Of a stretch of DNA of 64,000 nt, positions 16,864 through 26,739 are shown one piece after another (positions within the stretch are counted from its first letter, which is position 1; every line of letters begins with the position of its first letter). This DNA is from Kineococcus terrestris (lineage in GTDB: Bacteria; Actinomycetota; Actinomycetes; Actinomycetales; Kineococcaceae). The notes under the pieces are model-generated. The model ran no database searches, was not told where the DNA came from, and saw only the letters and a program-made list of their open reading frames with translations. The DNA lies in assembly GCF_041020765.1 (NCBI RefSeq), contig NZ_JBEUEJ010000002.1; one strand, written 5' to 3'. Both the position numbers and the translations under genes were made by a program.

Positions 16864-19800
16864 GAGAAGCCTCCATGATGCGGGTGAGCACGGCGTCGGA
16901 GTCGGGCTCCAGGCCCTCGTCGACGGCCTTGGCCCGGACGTCCAGCACGCGCTGGAAGTCCCGCGGGACGATGGTGGTGAAGCGCTGGCGCGCGGCGCCC
17001 CAGTCGGCCAGGAGCCGGGCGGCCAGCGGGGAGTCGGTGTTCTCCCGGTGCTCCACGAGCAGGTCGTGGACGCGGGCGGCGGCCTCGTCGTCCAGGGGGC
17101 GCAGCGAGACCATGTCGTGGTTGACCCGGTGCTCCTTGAGGTCGAGCACGTGGGCGAACCCGCCGGACATGCCGGCGGCCACGTTGCGGCCCGTGCGGCC
17201 CAGGACGACCACCTCACCGCCCGTCATGTACTCCAGCGCGTGGTCGCCCACGCCCTCCACGACGGCGGTGGCGCCCGAGTTGCGCACGCAGAAGCGCTCG
17301 CCGACCTCCCCGCGCAGGAACAGCTTGCCGCTGGTGGCGCCGTAGCCGATGACGTTGCCGGCGACGATGTCGCGCTCGCGCACGGCCGAGGCGCGGTCGG
17401 GGCGGACCACGACCGTGCCGCCGGACAGGCCCTTGCCGACGTAGTCGTTGGTGTCGCCGACCAGGCGCAGCGTGATGCCGCGCGGCAGGAAGGCGCCGAA
17501 GGACTGCCCGCCCGAGCCGGTCAAGGTGACGTCGATCGTCCCCTCCGGCAGCCCCCGCTCGCCGTGGCGCAGCGTCAGCTCGTGCCCGAGCATCGTGCCC
17601 ACGGTGCGGTTGACGTTGCGGATCGGCAGCTCGAAGCGCACCGGCGTGCCGTGCTCCAGGGCCTCGGCGCTGCGCTCGATGAGCACGTGGTCCAGGGCCT
17701 TCTCCAGGGCGTGGTCCTGGGTGGTCGAGCAGTGCAGCGTCGTCCCCTCCGGCACCGCCGGCGCGTGCAGGATCGGCGACAGGTCCAGGCCCGAGGCCTT
17801 CCAGTGCGCCACGGCGCGGCGGGTGTCGAGGACCTCGACGTGCCCGACGGCCTCCTCCAGCGACCGGAAGCCCAGGGAGGCGAGCAGCTCGCGCACCTCC
17901 TGCGCCAGGAACTCGAAGAAGGCCACGACGTGGTCGGCCTGGCCCGTGAAGCGGGCGCGCAGCTCGGGGTTCTGGGTCGCGACGCCGACCGGACAGGTGT
18001 CCAGCTGGCACACGCGCATCATGATGCAGCCGGCGACCACCAGCGGGGCGGTGGCGAAGCCGAACTCCTCCGCGCCCAGCAGCGCGGCCACGACCACGTC
18101 GCGGCCGGTCTTCAGCTGGCCGTCGACCTGCACCGAGATGCGGTCGCGCAGGCCGTTGACCACGAGCGTCTGCTGCGTCTCGGCCAGGCCCAGCTCCCAC
18201 GGCCCGCCGGCGTGCTTGAGGCTCGTCAGCGGCGCGGCGCCCGTCCCGCCGTCGTGGCCGGAGATCAGCACGACGTCGGCCTTGGCCTTGGACACGCCCG
18301 TGGCGACCGTGCCGACCCCGACCTCGGAGACGAGCTTGACGTGCACGCGCGCCGAGGGGTTGGAGTTCTTCAGGTCGTGGATGAGCTGGGCGAGGTCCTC
18401 GATCGAGTAGATGTCGTGGTGCGGCGGCGGCGAGATCAGCCCCACGCCCGGCGTGGAGTGCCGCGTCCTGGCGATGTTCGGGTACACCTTGTGCCCGGGC
18501 AGCTGCCCGCCCTCGCCGGGCTTGGCGCCCTGGGCGACCTTGATCTGCAGGTCGGTGGCGTGGGTCAGGTAGCTGCTGGTGACGCCGAAGCGGCCGGAGG
18601 CGATCTGCTTGATCGCCGAGTTGCGCACCGGGTCCAGCAGGCGGTCCACGTCCTCGCCGCCCTCACCGGTGTTGGACTTGCCGCCCAGCCGGTTCATCGC
18701 CACGGCCAGGACCTCGTGGGCCTCCTGGCTGATCGAGCCGTAGCTCATCGCGCCGGTGGAGAAGCGCTTGACGATCTCGCTGACCGGCTCGACCTCCTCC
18801 AGCGGCACGGGCTCGCGCACGCCCTTCTTCAGCTGCAGCAGCCCGCGCAGCGTCATGAGCCGCTCGGACTGCTCGTCCACGCGCTGGGTGTACTCGCGGT
18901 AGACCTGCTCGTTGCGCTGGCGGGTGGAGTGCTGGAGCTTGAAGACCGTCTCGGGGTCGAACAGGTGCGGCTCGCCCTCACGGCGCCACTGGTACTCCCC
19001 GCCGATCTCCAGCCGGCGGTGCGCGCGCTCCTGGCCCTCGACGGGGTAGGCCACGCGGTGGCGGCGGGAGACCTCCTCGGCCAGGACGTCGAGGCCGACG
19101 CCGCCCAGGCGCGAGGTCGTGGCGGTGAAGTACTCGTCCACCAGCGTCTGGCTCAGGCCGATGGCCTCGAAGACCTGCGCTCCGCGGTAGGAGGCGACCG
19201 TGGAGATGCCCATCTTGGACATCACCTTCAGCACGCCCTTGCCCAGCGCCTTGATGAGGTTCTTCACCGCGGTCTGCGCGTCGACGTTGGTGATGACGCC
19301 CGTGCGGACGAGGTCCTCGACCGTCTCCATCGCCAGGTACGGGTTGATCGCGGCGGCGCCGTAGCCGATGAGCAGCGCGACGTGGTGCACCTCGCGCACG
19401 TCGCCGGCCTCGACGATCAGGCCGACCTGGGTGCGCAGCTTCTGGCGCACCAGGTGGTGGTGCACCGCCGAGGTCAGCAGCAGCGAGGGGATCGGCGCGT
19501 GCTCGGAGGTGGAGTCGCGGTCGGAGAGCACGACGAAGACGGCGCCGTCGGCGATGGCGCGCGAGACCTCCGCGCGGATCTCCTCGATGCGCCGGGCCAG
19601 CTCCGCGCCGCCGCCGGCGACCCGGTACAGGCCCTTGACGGTGTGCGTCGTGCGGCCCGGGTTGCGGCGGTCGCGGTCGATGTGGACGATCTTGGCGAGC
19701 TCGTCGTTGTCGATCACCGGGAAGGGCAGCACCAGCTGGTGGCAGTGCGCCGGGGACTCCGTCAGGACGTTCTGCTGCGGGCCCGCGATGGTCATCAGCG

Positions 19801-21442
19801 AGGTGACCAGCTCCTCGCGGATCGCGTCCAGCGGCGGGTTGGTCACCTGCGCGAACAGCTGCGTGAAGTAGTCGAAGAGCAGCCGGGGGCGGTCCGACAG
19901 GACGGCCAGCGGGGTGTCGGAGCCCATCGAGCCGATCGGCTCGGCGCCCGCGCGCGCCATCGGCGCCAGGATCAGGCGCAGCTCCTCCTCGGTGTAGCCG
20001 AAGGTCTGCTGCCGGCGCGCCACCGAGGCGTGCGTGTGCACGACGTGCTCGCGCGGGGGCAGGTCGCCCAGGTGCACGACGTTCTTCAGCCACTCCGCGT
20101 ACGGCTGGGCCGCGGCCAGCTCGGCCTTGACCTCCTCGTCGTCGACGATGCGCCCGCGGGCGGTGTCGACGAGGAACATCTTGCCCGGCGCCACGCGGCC
20201 GCGGGAGACGATCGAGGCGGGGTCCAGCTCCAGGACGCCGACCTCGCTGGCCAGGACCACCAGGCCGTCGTCGGTGACCCAGTAGCGCGAGGGGCGCAGG
20301 CCGTTGCGGTCCAGGACGCCGCCGATGACGGTGCCGTCGGTGAAGACCAGGTTGGCCGGGCCGTCCCACGGCTCGGCGGACATGGCGTGGAACTCGTAGA
20401 AGGCCCGGCGGGCCGGGTCCATCTCGGTGTTGTTCTCCCACGGCTCGGGGATCATCATCAGCACCGCGTGCGGCAGGGAGCGCCCCGCCAGGTGCAGCAG
20501 CTCCAGGACCTCGTCGAAGGAGGCCGAGTCCGAGCCCTCGGTCGCGCACACCGGGCCCAGCCGCTGCACGTCGCCGGGGATGAGCGGGGTGCTCATCGTG
20601 GACTCGCGCGCGGCCGTCCAGTTGCGGTTGCCCTTGACCGTGTTGATCTCGCCGTTGTGGGCGATCGTGCGGAAGGGGTGCGCCAGCGGCCACGAGGGGA
20701 AGGTGTTCGTGGAGAAGCGGGAGTGGACCAGGCCCAGCTCGCTGGTGAAGCGGCGGTCGGACAGGTCCGGGAAGAAGGGCTCCAGCTGACCGGTGGTCAG
20801 CATGCCCTTGTAGACCAGCGTCCGCGCCGACAGCGAGGGGAAGTACACGCCCAGCTCGCGCTCGGCGCGCTTGCGCACCGCGTACACGCGCCGGTCCAGG
20901 TCGATGCCCGCCTCGCCGGCCAGGCCCTCGACGAAGACCTGGGCGAAGAAGGGCATGCAGGCGCGCGCCTGCGCGCCGACGAGGTCGGCGGTCACGGGCA
21001 CGTCGCGCCAGCCCAGGACGCGCACCTGCTCCTCGGCGGCGATCTCCTCCACGCGCGCGACGGCGGCGGCCCGCTCGTCGGGGTCGACGGGCAGGAAGGC
21101 GTTGCCGACGGCGTAGGCGCCCTTGGCGGGCAGCTGGATCCCCAGCTCGGCGGTCACGGCGCGCAGGAACTCGTCGGGGACCTGGGTGAGGATCCCGGCG
21201 CCGTCGCCCGTGGTCGTCTCCGCGCCCACCGCGCCGCGGTGGTCGAGGTTGCGCAGGGCCGTCAGGGCGTGCTGGACGATGTCGTGCCCGGGCTCACCGC
21301 GCATGGTCGCCACGAAGGCGACGCCGCAGGCGTCCTTCTCGGAGGCGCGGTCGTACAGGCCCCCGCCCTCGGGCAGCGAGGAGAAGGGCAGCGGGTTGGT
21401 CGTGCGGTCCGCGGGGGTCCGCGGCGCCAGGGGGAACGACAT
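16856..21442 (-). CDS. gltB: Glutamate synthase [NADPH] large subunit
   Basis: A 1528-aa enzyme of ammonium assimilation. The nucleophilic Cys39 in KDACGVAFVATM becomes N-terminal after removal of a 38-residue propeptide (glutaminase domain, about 39-430). The FMN-binding synthase domain (about 870-1250) contains GEGGEDVDRL, GAKPGEGGQLPGHKV and the 3Fe-4S cysteines in CIMMRVCQLDTCPVGVATQ. The C-terminal GxGxG domain includes GGTVVVRPD and GATSGKLFLRGEVGERF. ATG at 21442 is chosen because the family N-terminus follows; it has an AGGACGGTG-like site upstream. The 229-bp leader up to lgt shows only a possible -10 box (TACAGT at 21607-21612). Confidence 0.97.
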   Translation of the reverse strand: MSFPLAPRTPADRTTNPLPFSSLPEGGGLYDRASEKDACGVAFVATMRGEPGHDIVQHALTALRNLDHRGAVGAETTTGDGAGILTQVPDEFLRAVTAELGIQLPAKGAYAVGNAFLPVDPDERAAAVARVEEIAAEEQVRVLGWRDVPVTADLVGAQARACMPFFAQVFVEGLAGEAGIDLDRRVYAVRKRAERELGVYFPSLSARTLVYKGMLTTGQLEPFFPDLSDRRFTSELGLVHSRFSTNTFPSWPLAHPFRTIAHNGEINTVKGNRNWTAARESTMSTPLIPGDVQRLGPVCATEGSDSASFDEVLELLHLAGRSLPHAVLMMIPEPWENNTEMDPARRAFYEFHAMSAEPWDGPANLVFTDGTVIGGVLDRNGLRPSRYWVTDDGLVVLASEVGVLELDPASIVSRGRVAPGKMFLVDTARGRIVDDEEVKAELAAAQPYAEWLKNVVHLGDLPPREHVVHTHASVARRQQTFGYTEEELRLILAPMARAGAEPIGSMGSDTPLAVLSDRPRLLFDYFTQLFAQVTNPPLDAIREELVTSLMTIAGPQQNVLTESPAHCHQLVLPFPVIDNDELAKIVHIDRDRRNPGRTTHTVKGLYRVAGGGAELARRIEEIRAEVSRAIADGAVFVVLSDRDSTSEHAPIPSLLLTSAVHHHLVRQKLRTQVGLIVEAGDVREVHHVALLIGYGAAAINPYLAMETVEDLVRTGVITNVDAQTAVKNLIKALGKGVLKVMSKMGISTVASYRGAQVFEAIGLSQTLVDEYFTATTSRLGGVGLDVLAEEVSRRHRVAYPVEGQERAHRRLEIGGEYQWRREGEPHLFDPETVFKLQHSTRQRNEQVYREYTQRVDEQSERLMTLRGLLQLKKGVREPVPLEEVEPVSEIVKRFSTGAMSYGSISQEAHEVLAVAMNRLGGKSNTGEGGEDVDRLLDPVRNSAIKQIASGRFGVTSSYLTHATDLQIKVAQGAKPGEGGQLPGHKVYPNIARTRHSTPGVGLISPPPHHDIYSIEDLAQLIHDLKNSNPSARVHVKLVSEVGVGTVATGVSKAKADVVLISGHDGGTGAAPLTSLKHAGGPWELGLAETQQTLVVNGLRDRISVQVDGQLKTGRDVVVAALLGAEEFGFATAPLVVAGCIMMRVCQLDTCPVGVATQNPELRARFTGQADHVVAFFEFLAQEVRELLASLGFRSLEEAVGHVEVLDTRRAVAHWKASGLDLSPILHAPAVPEGTTLHCSTTQDHALEKALDHVLIERSAEALEHGTPVRFELPIRNVNRTVGTMLGHELTLRHGERGLPEGTIDVTLTGSGGQSFGAFLPRGITLRLVGDTNDYVGKGLSGGTVVVRPDRASAVRERDIVAGNVIGYGATSGKLFLRGEVGERFCVRNSGATAVVEGVGDHALEYMTGGEVVVLGRTGRNVAAGMSGGFAHVLDLKEHRVNHDMVSLRPLDDEAAARVHDLLVEHRENTDSPLAARLLADWGAARQRFTTIVPRDFQRVLDVRAKAVDEGLEPDSDAVLTRIMEASHG

Positions 21443-21606
21443 GGGTGCACCGTCCTGGGAGGTGAGACCCGCAGGGCCTCGGTGGACAGGGGGAGTCCCG
21501 GGCGGCGACGTGCGTCGTCCCCGGGCGAGTCCGACTCTCGCTGGGCTGGCCGCGCGCCCGGCGGGCACGCGTCGAACGGGGGGCGGCGCTGGCCCACGTT
21601 CACCTC

Positions 21607-21612
21607 ACTGTA
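21607..21612 (-). promoter_or_regulatory. Possible -10 box of gltBD
   Basis: TACAGT on the minus strand, about 165 bp before the gltB start, within the 229-bp gap 21443-21671. No clear -35 element; a weak call. Nothing else of note is visible in this gap. Confidence 0.3.
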
Positions 21613-21671
21613 ACGCCCGGGACCGACGCATCAGCGCCGCCGGGTCGTCACCGAACCATCACGAACCGGCG

Positions 21672-22718
21672 TCACCGGGGTGCGGCGCCGTCCTCGCGCG
21701 GGTCCTCTCGAGAGCCGCTGACCGGCTCGCTCACGGTCCGTGGCTGCGCCGGGTGCTCAGGCTCGCCGGGGCGCTCGACGCCGCCGGCCGGTCCACCGGG
21801 CGGGGTGTCCGCCGGGGTGGCCAGGGAGGACGGTACCCGCTCCAGCGGCTGGTCCGGACCACCAGCGTGACGGCGGCGGGAGACCACCAGCGCGACCAGG
21901 GCCACCAGCAGGACCAGGGCGCTGACCCACGTGTTGACGCGCTGGCCGGCGATGATCGTGGCCTCGTCCACCCGCAGCGCCTCGGTGACCGAGCGCCCGG
22001 CCGTGTAGAGCGCGACGTACAGCCAGAAGGCCTGACCGTGCCGCAGCCGCCAGCGCCGGTCGGCCAGCACGATGACGGCCGCGGCCAGCAGGCACCACAG
22101 CGACTCGTACAGGAACGTCGGGTGGAAGGTGCCCAGCACCTCGGGGGTGCCGTCCGGGCCGGTGACCGCGCGGCCGGTCGAGCCGTCCCAGCGGTGCACC
22201 TCCAGCGCCCACGGCAGGTCGGTCTCGCGCCCGTACAGCTCGTTGTTCCACCAGTTGCCCCAGCGGCCCACGGCCTGCGCCACCAGCAGACCCGGGGCGA
22301 TGGCGTCGGCGAGGGGCACGAACCGGTAGCCCGCGCGCCGGCAGGCGATCCACGCGCCCACGGCCCCCAGGGCGATGGCCCCCCAGATCCCCAGGCCGCC
22401 GTCCCACACGTACAGGGCCCGCACGGGGTCCCCGCCGGGGCCGAAGTACGCGTCCGGGGAGGTGACGACGTGGTACAGCCGGGCGCCGACGATGCCCAGC
22501 GGCACCGCCCACACGGCCACGTCGAGGGGGAAGTCCTTTCGCCCGCCGCGCGCGCGCCAGCGCCGGTCGGTGATCCACAGGCCGAGCACGATGCCCAGCA
22601 CGATGCACAGGGCGTAGGCGCGCACGGGCACCGGGCCCAGGTACCAGACGGCCTGCGCCGGGCTCGGGATCGCGGCGACCAGGCCGGTGCTCAGGCCCGT
22701 GCTCAGACCGGCGGTCAC
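21672..22718 (-). CDS. lgt: Prolipoprotein diacylglyceryl transferase
   Basis: A 348-aa integral membrane enzyme that attaches diacylglycerol to the lipobox cysteine of prolipoproteins. The Lgt signature is seen as GRWGNWWNNELYGRETDLPW, with upstream YALCIVLGIVLGLWITDRRW and the arginine-rich substrate loops, and seven hydrophobic segments. A Pro/Glu-rich hydrophilic C-terminal tail of about 70 residues is an actinobacterial addition. GTG at 22718 overlaps the stop of the upstream DsbA-like gene by 4 bp. It processes lipoproteins such as the three binding proteins encoded in this window. Confidence 0.95.
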   Translation of the reverse strand: MTAGLSTGLSTGLVAAIPSPAQAVWYLGPVPVRAYALCIVLGIVLGLWITDRRWRARGGRKDFPLDVAVWAVPLGIVGARLYHVVTSPDAYFGPGGDPVRALYVWDGGLGIWGAIALGAVGAWIACRRAGYRFVPLADAIAPGLLVAQAVGRWGNWWNNELYGRETDLPWALEVHRWDGSTGRAVTGPDGTPEVLGTFHPTFLYESLWCLLAAAVIVLADRRWRLRHGQAFWLYVALYTAGRSVTEALRVDEATIIAGQRVNTWVSALVLLVALVALVVSRRRHAGGPDQPLERVPSSLATPADTPPGGPAGGVERPGEPEHPAQPRTVSEPVSGSREDPREDGAAPR

Positions 22719-23566
22719 GAGGCGGCCACCGCGGCGACCTGCTCGCGCAGGTACTGCGGGCCCTGCGCGCCGATCAGCTGGGAGGCGTCCAGGTCCACGG
22801 CCTCCCCGCCGCCGGCGGGGGTCAGCCGCACGGTCGGGGTGCCCTGCACGCCCTGCTCGCCGCGCGCGGCCTCCACCCGGCGCACGTAGCCGACGTAGGT
22901 GCCCTCGTCGTAGGCGCGCTGCCAGGCCTCCAGGTCCGGCACGCCGGCCTCCTCGGCGAAGGAGCGCAGCTGCTCGTCGGTGTACCCGTCGCCCTCCGAG
23001 CCCGGGTTGCCGTCGTGGCCGGGCTGGCCGGCGAAGACGACCCGGGTGTACTCGGCGAAGCGGTCCTGCTCGGCGGCGGCCGCGGCCGCGGAGGCCGCCC
23101 GCTCGGAGGAGTCGTTGCGCAGGTTGGCGTCCAGGAAGGTCACCGTGTGCACGACCACGCGGGCCTCGCCGTCGGCGGCCAGCTCGGTGAACGCCTCGCC
23201 GGTGGTGTCCTCCAGCTGCGCGCAGAAGGGGCACTGGTAGTCCAGCCAGAGGTCGACCGTCGGGGCCGCGCCCTCCGCCGGGCTGCCGGGCAGCACGATC
23301 CCGCCGGAGGCGGAGGTCGCGGCGGCCGGGGTCGCGCCCTCCGTCGAGGTGGACGCGTCGCGCTGGCGCAGCACGAGGACGACGACCGCGGCCACCACCG
23401 CGAGCGCGACGACGACGGCGGTGGTGACCAGCGTCACCCGGCGCCGGCGCTCGCGGGCCAGCTCGCGCTCGCGCAGCGCCGCCGCCTTGGCGCGCCGGGC
23501 CTCGCGCGCGTCCTCGGCCTGGCCGGCGCGGGCGGGGTTGCCGCCGGGGCGCTTCCTGCTGCTCAC
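22715..23566 (-). CDS. DsbA-like thioredoxin-fold protein, membrane anchored
   Basis: A 283-aa protein with a basic cytoplasmic N-terminus, one membrane helix (TLVTTAVVVALAVVAAVVVL, about residues 44-63) and an extracellular thioredoxin_4 domain. The active-site CxxC is in LDYQCPFCAQLED, and the cis-Pro loop is GVQGTPTVRL. The family forms or repairs disulfides in exported proteins. GTG at 23566 follows GAGGAG with a normal gap. In the operon between trpA and lgt. Confidence 0.9.
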   Translation of the reverse strand: MSSRKRPGGNPARAGQAEDAREARRAKAAALRERELARERRRRVTLVTTAVVVALAVVAAVVVLVLRQRDASTSTEGATPAAATSASGGIVLPGSPAEGAAPTVDLWLDYQCPFCAQLEDTTGEAFTELAADGEARVVVHTVTFLDANLRNDSSERAASAAAAAAEQDRFAEYTRVVFAGQPGHDGNPGSEGDGYTDEQLRSFAEEAGVPDLEAWQRAYDEGTYVGYVRRVEAARGEQGVQGTPTVRLTPAGGGEAVDLDASQLIGAQGPQYLREQVAAVAAS

Positions 23567-23652
23567 GAAGGGACTCCTCACGGGACGCGCGGACGCCCGC
23601 GGGCGGGCCCGCGGGCGGGCGGGAGCGCGAGCGCCCTCCCGCGGGTACGACT

Positions 23653-23685
23653 CCCGGGCCGGGCGGGGGGTTCCGGCGGCCCGGG
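23653..23685 (-). terminator. Hairpin downstream of trpA
   Basis: Nine-base arms 23653-23661 and 23677-23685 pair perfectly across a 15-nt loop, immediately after the trpA stop at 23692. It may separate trpCBA transcription from the DsbA-lgt genes that follow. Confidence 0.5.
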
Positions 23686-23691
23686 CGGGCC

Positions 23692-24540
23692 TCAGCGGCG
23701 CCGCACGCCGGCCGACAGGTCGGCGGCCAGGGCGCCCACGGCCCGCACGCCCTCGGCCGTCGAGGACGCCTCGAGCAGCCGGGAGACGAACGCGGAGCCG
23801 ACGATGACGCCGTCGGCGTAGCCGGCGACCTCCTGCGCCTGCTCCGGGGTGGACACGCCCAGGCCGACGCACACGCGCTCGGCACCGGCGGCGCGGGTGC
23901 GCGCGACGAGGTCGCGGGCCCCGGCGCCGACGCTGGCGCGGGCGCCCGTGACGCCCATCAGGGAGGCGGCGTAGACGAAGCCGCGGCAGGCGGCCGTCGT
24001 GCGCGCCAGGCGCGCGTCGGTGGAGCTGGGCGCGACGAGGAAGACGCGCTCCAGGTCGTGCGCGTCGCTGGCGGCCAGCCACGCGCCCGCCTCGTCGGGG
24101 ATGAGGTCGGGCGTGATGAGCCCCGCTCCCCCGGCCGAGGCCAGGTCGGCGGCGAACCGGTCGACGCCGTAGCGGTCCACCGGCGGCCAGTACGTCATGA
24201 CGAGGACCGCCGCGCCCGTGGCGGCCACGGCCTCCACCGCGCGCAGCACGTCGGCCGGGCGGGTGCGGGCGGCCAGCGCGGCGTCGACGGCGCGCTGGAT
24301 GGTCGCCCCGTCCATCGTCGGGTCCGAGTACGGCAGGCCCAGCTCGACGACGTCCGCGCCGCCGTCGACGGCCGCCTTCGCGGCCTCCACGCTGCCGGCC
24401 ACGTCGGGGAAGCCGACCGGCAGGTACGCCACGAGGGCCGCGCGGCCCTCCCCGCGGGCCCGGTCCACGGCCGCCGCGGCCCGGCCGGCGGCGGGCGCCG
24501 CCGTCCCGGTCGCGCCCGCCGGCTGCTGAGCCGCGCTCAC
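23692..24540 (-). CDS. trpA: Tryptophan synthase alpha chain
   Basis: A 282-aa TIM-barrel enzyme that cleaves indole-3-glycerol phosphate to indole, which is channelled to TrpB. Catalytic Glu is in DVVELGLPYSDPTMDGATIQ, catalytic Asp in LITPDLIPDEAG, and the phosphate-binding loops are visible in YAASLMGVTGARASV, VGLGVSTPEQAQEV and GVIVGSAFV. GTG at 24540 overlaps the trpB stop by 4 bp, so the two subunits are probably co-translated. Confidence 0.96.
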   Translation of the reverse strand: MSAAQQPAGATGTAAPAAGRAAAAVDRARGEGRAALVAYLPVGFPDVAGSVEAAKAAVDGGADVVELGLPYSDPTMDGATIQRAVDAALAARTRPADVLRAVEAVAATGAAVLVMTYWPPVDRYGVDRFAADLASAGGAGLITPDLIPDEAGAWLAASDAHDLERVFLVAPSSTDARLARTTAACRGFVYAASLMGVTGARASVGAGARDLVARTRAAGAERVCVGLGVSTPEQAQEVAGYADGVIVGSAFVSRLLEASSTAEGVRAVGALAADLSAGVRRR

Positions 24541-25844
24541 CACCCGGACGCCTCCGTCTCCTCCGGCGCGTCCGCGACGCGCTCCGCCTCCGAGGCCACC
24601 AGGTCGGCGTCGCTGACCAGCCCGAACCAGCGGGCCGCGGTGTCCACGTCCTTGTCGCCGCGCCCGGACAGGCTGACCAGCACCACCGGCGGCTCCTCGT
24701 CCGGCCCGCGCCGCGCGGCCAGCTCGCGGCCGACGACGAGCGCCCCGGCGAGGGCGTGCGCGGTCTCGATGGCCGGGATGATGCCCTCGGTGCGGCACAG
24801 CAGGCGGAAGGCCTCCATGGCCTCGGCGTCGGTGACCGGCCGGTACGTGGCGCGGCCGCTGGCCGCCAGCCAGGCGTGCTCGGGGCCGACGCCCGGGTAG
24901 TCCAGGCCCGCGGAGATGGAGTGCGAGTCCAGCGTCTGGCCGTCCTCGTCCTGCAGGACGTAGCTGCGCGAGCCCTGGAAGACGCCCGCGGCGCCGCCCG
25001 TGATGGACGAGGCGTGCCGCTGGGTGTCCACGCCGTCGCCGCCGGCCTCGAAGCCGAAGAGGGCGACCTGCGGGTCGTCGAGGAAGGCGTGGAAGATCCC
25101 GATGGCGTTGGAGCCGCCGCCCACGCACGCGCACACCGCGTCCGGCAGGCGGCCGACGAGCGCCGGCACCTGCTCGCGGGCCTCCAGGCCCACCACGCGC
25201 TGGTAGTCGCGCACGAGCACCGGGAAGGGGTGCGGGCCGGCGACCGTGCCGAAGACGTAGTGGGTGGTGTCCACGGAGGCCACCCAGTCGCGGAAGGCCT
25301 CGTTGACGGCGTCCTTGAGGGTGCGGGTGCCGACCGTGACGGGCACGACCTCGGCGCCCAGCAGGCGCATCCGGGCGACGTTCAGCGCCTGGCGGCGGGT
25401 GTCCTCCTCGCCCATGTAGACCGTGCACTCCAGCCCCATGAGCGCGGCGGCCGTCGCGGTGGCCACGCCGTGCTGACCGGCGCCCGTCTCGGCGATGACC
25501 CTCTTCTTGCCCATCCGGCGGGTCAGCAGCGCCTGCCCCAGCACGTTGTTGATCTTGTGCGAGCCGGTGTGGTTGAGGTCCTCGCGCTTGAGCAGCACGC
25601 GCGCGCCGCCGGCGTGCGCGGCGAAGCGCGGCACCTCGGTGACGATGCTCGGGCGCCCCGAGTAGCTGCGGTGCAGCTCGGCCAGCTCGGCCAGGAACCC
25701 CTCGTCGGCCATCGCCGCGGTGTGCGCGGCCTCGATCTCGTCGAGGGCGGCGACCAGGGCCTCGGGCACGAAGCGGCCGCCGAAGTCGCCGAAGTAGGGA
25801 CCGCGCTCGGCGGCCAGGGAGCGGGGGGAGGTCGGCGCGCTCAC
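24537..25844 (-). CDS. trpB: Tryptophan synthase beta chain
   Basis: A 435-aa PLP enzyme that condenses indole with serine. The PLP lysine is in LNHTGSHKINNVLGQALL, the phosphate-binding loop is CVGGGSNAIGIF, and the catalytic AETGAGQHGVATATA segment is complete, so it is the canonical TrpB1 type. The C-terminus extends by a few acidic residues. GTG at 25844 overlaps the trpC stop by 4 bp. Confidence 0.97.
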   Translation of the reverse strand: MSAPTSPRSLAAERGPYFGDFGGRFVPEALVAALDEIEAAHTAAMADEGFLAELAELHRSYSGRPSIVTEVPRFAAHAGGARVLLKREDLNHTGSHKINNVLGQALLTRRMGKKRVIAETGAGQHGVATATAAALMGLECTVYMGEEDTRRQALNVARMRLLGAEVVPVTVGTRTLKDAVNEAFRDWVASVDTTHYVFGTVAGPHPFPVLVRDYQRVVGLEAREQVPALVGRLPDAVCACVGGGSNAIGIFHAFLDDPQVALFGFEAGGDGVDTQRHASSITGGAAGVFQGSRSYVLQDEDGQTLDSHSISAGLDYPGVGPEHAWLAASGRATYRPVTDAEAMEAFRLLCRTEGIIPAIETAHALAGALVVGRELAARRGPDEEPPVVLVSLSGRGDKDVDTAARWFGLVSDADLVASEAERVADAPEETEASGW

Positions 25845-26665
25845 GGGCGCACCGCCTGCACGGCCGGGTGGGCGCCGGCGGCGACGAGGTCGGCCACCGC
25901 GCGGCGCGGGTCGTCCCCGCGCACGAGCGTCTCGCCGACCAGCACGGCGTCGGCGCCGGCGCGCGCGTACTCGACCACGTCGTGCGGGCCGCGCACCCCG
26001 GACTCGGCGACCTTGACGACCGTCTCGGGCAGCAGCGGGGCCAGGTCCGCGAAGCGGCCGTTGTCGACCTCGAGGGTCTTCAGGTCCCGGGCGTTGACCC
26101 CGACGACGCGGGCGTCGGCGTCCAGCGCGCGGGCCACCTCCTCGGCCGTGTGCACCTCCACCAGCGCGGTCATGCCCAGGGAGCGGGTGCGCTCGACCAG
26201 CGAGACGAGGGCCTCCTGCTCGAGTGCGGCCACGATGAGCAGGACGACGTCCGCGCCCCACGCCCGCGCCTCCCACAGCTGGTAGGACTCCACGACGAAG
26301 TCCTTGCGCAGCACGGGGACGTCCACCGCGCAGCGCACGGCGCGCAGGTCCTCCAGGCTGCCGCCGAAGCGGCGCTGCTCGGTCAGGCAGCTGATGACGC
26401 TGGCGCCGCCGAGCTCGTACTGCGCCGCCAAGTGCGCCGGGTCCGGGATGTCGGCCAGCGCACCCTTGGAGGGGCTGCGGCGCTTGACCTCCGCGATGAC
26501 CTTGACGCCGCGCTGCGCCTCGTCGCGGGGCCTGAGCACCGCGACCGCGTCCTTGGCGGGCACCTGGCGCCGGGCGCGCTCCTTCAGCTCGTCCAGCGAG
26601 GTGAGCGCCTTGCGGGCGGCCAGGTCCTCACGGACACCGGCGAGGATGTCGTCGAGCACGGTCAC
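25841..26665 (-). CDS. trpC: Indole-3-glycerol phosphate synthase
   Basis: A 274-aa TIM-barrel enzyme. Signature VIAEVKRRSPSKGAL with catalytic Lys, VLRKDFVVESYQL, VGVNARDLKTLEVD and VAESGVRGPHDV are all present. GTG at 26665 is preceded by TAGCAT (26672-26677) with a 6-nt gap, so trpCBA appears to have its own leaderless promoter and is not only read from the genes upstream. Confidence 0.96.
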   Translation of the reverse strand: MTVLDDILAGVREDLAARKALTSLDELKERARRQVPAKDAVAVLRPRDEAQRGVKVIAEVKRRSPSKGALADIPDPAHLAAQYELGGASVISCLTEQRRFGGSLEDLRAVRCAVDVPVLRKDFVVESYQLWEARAWGADVVLLIVAALEQEALVSLVERTRSLGMTALVEVHTAEEVARALDADARVVGVNARDLKTLEVDNGRFADLAPLLPETVVKVAESGVRGPHDVVEYARAGADAVLVGETLVRGDDPRRAVADLVAAGAHPAVQAVRP

Positions 26666-26739
26666 GCCCCGATGCTAGCCCCGGCCGGGCGCGCCCCCGA
26701 GCCGCCCGCCCGTCCGGCGCACCGCCCGCCGCACGCGCG

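Noticed and set aside
16430..21613. Very long plus-strand open frame opposite gltB and gltD
   Set aside because: It is a high-GC antisense shadow: Leu/Val/Gly/His-rich, without domains, and gltB/gltD fully explain the region.
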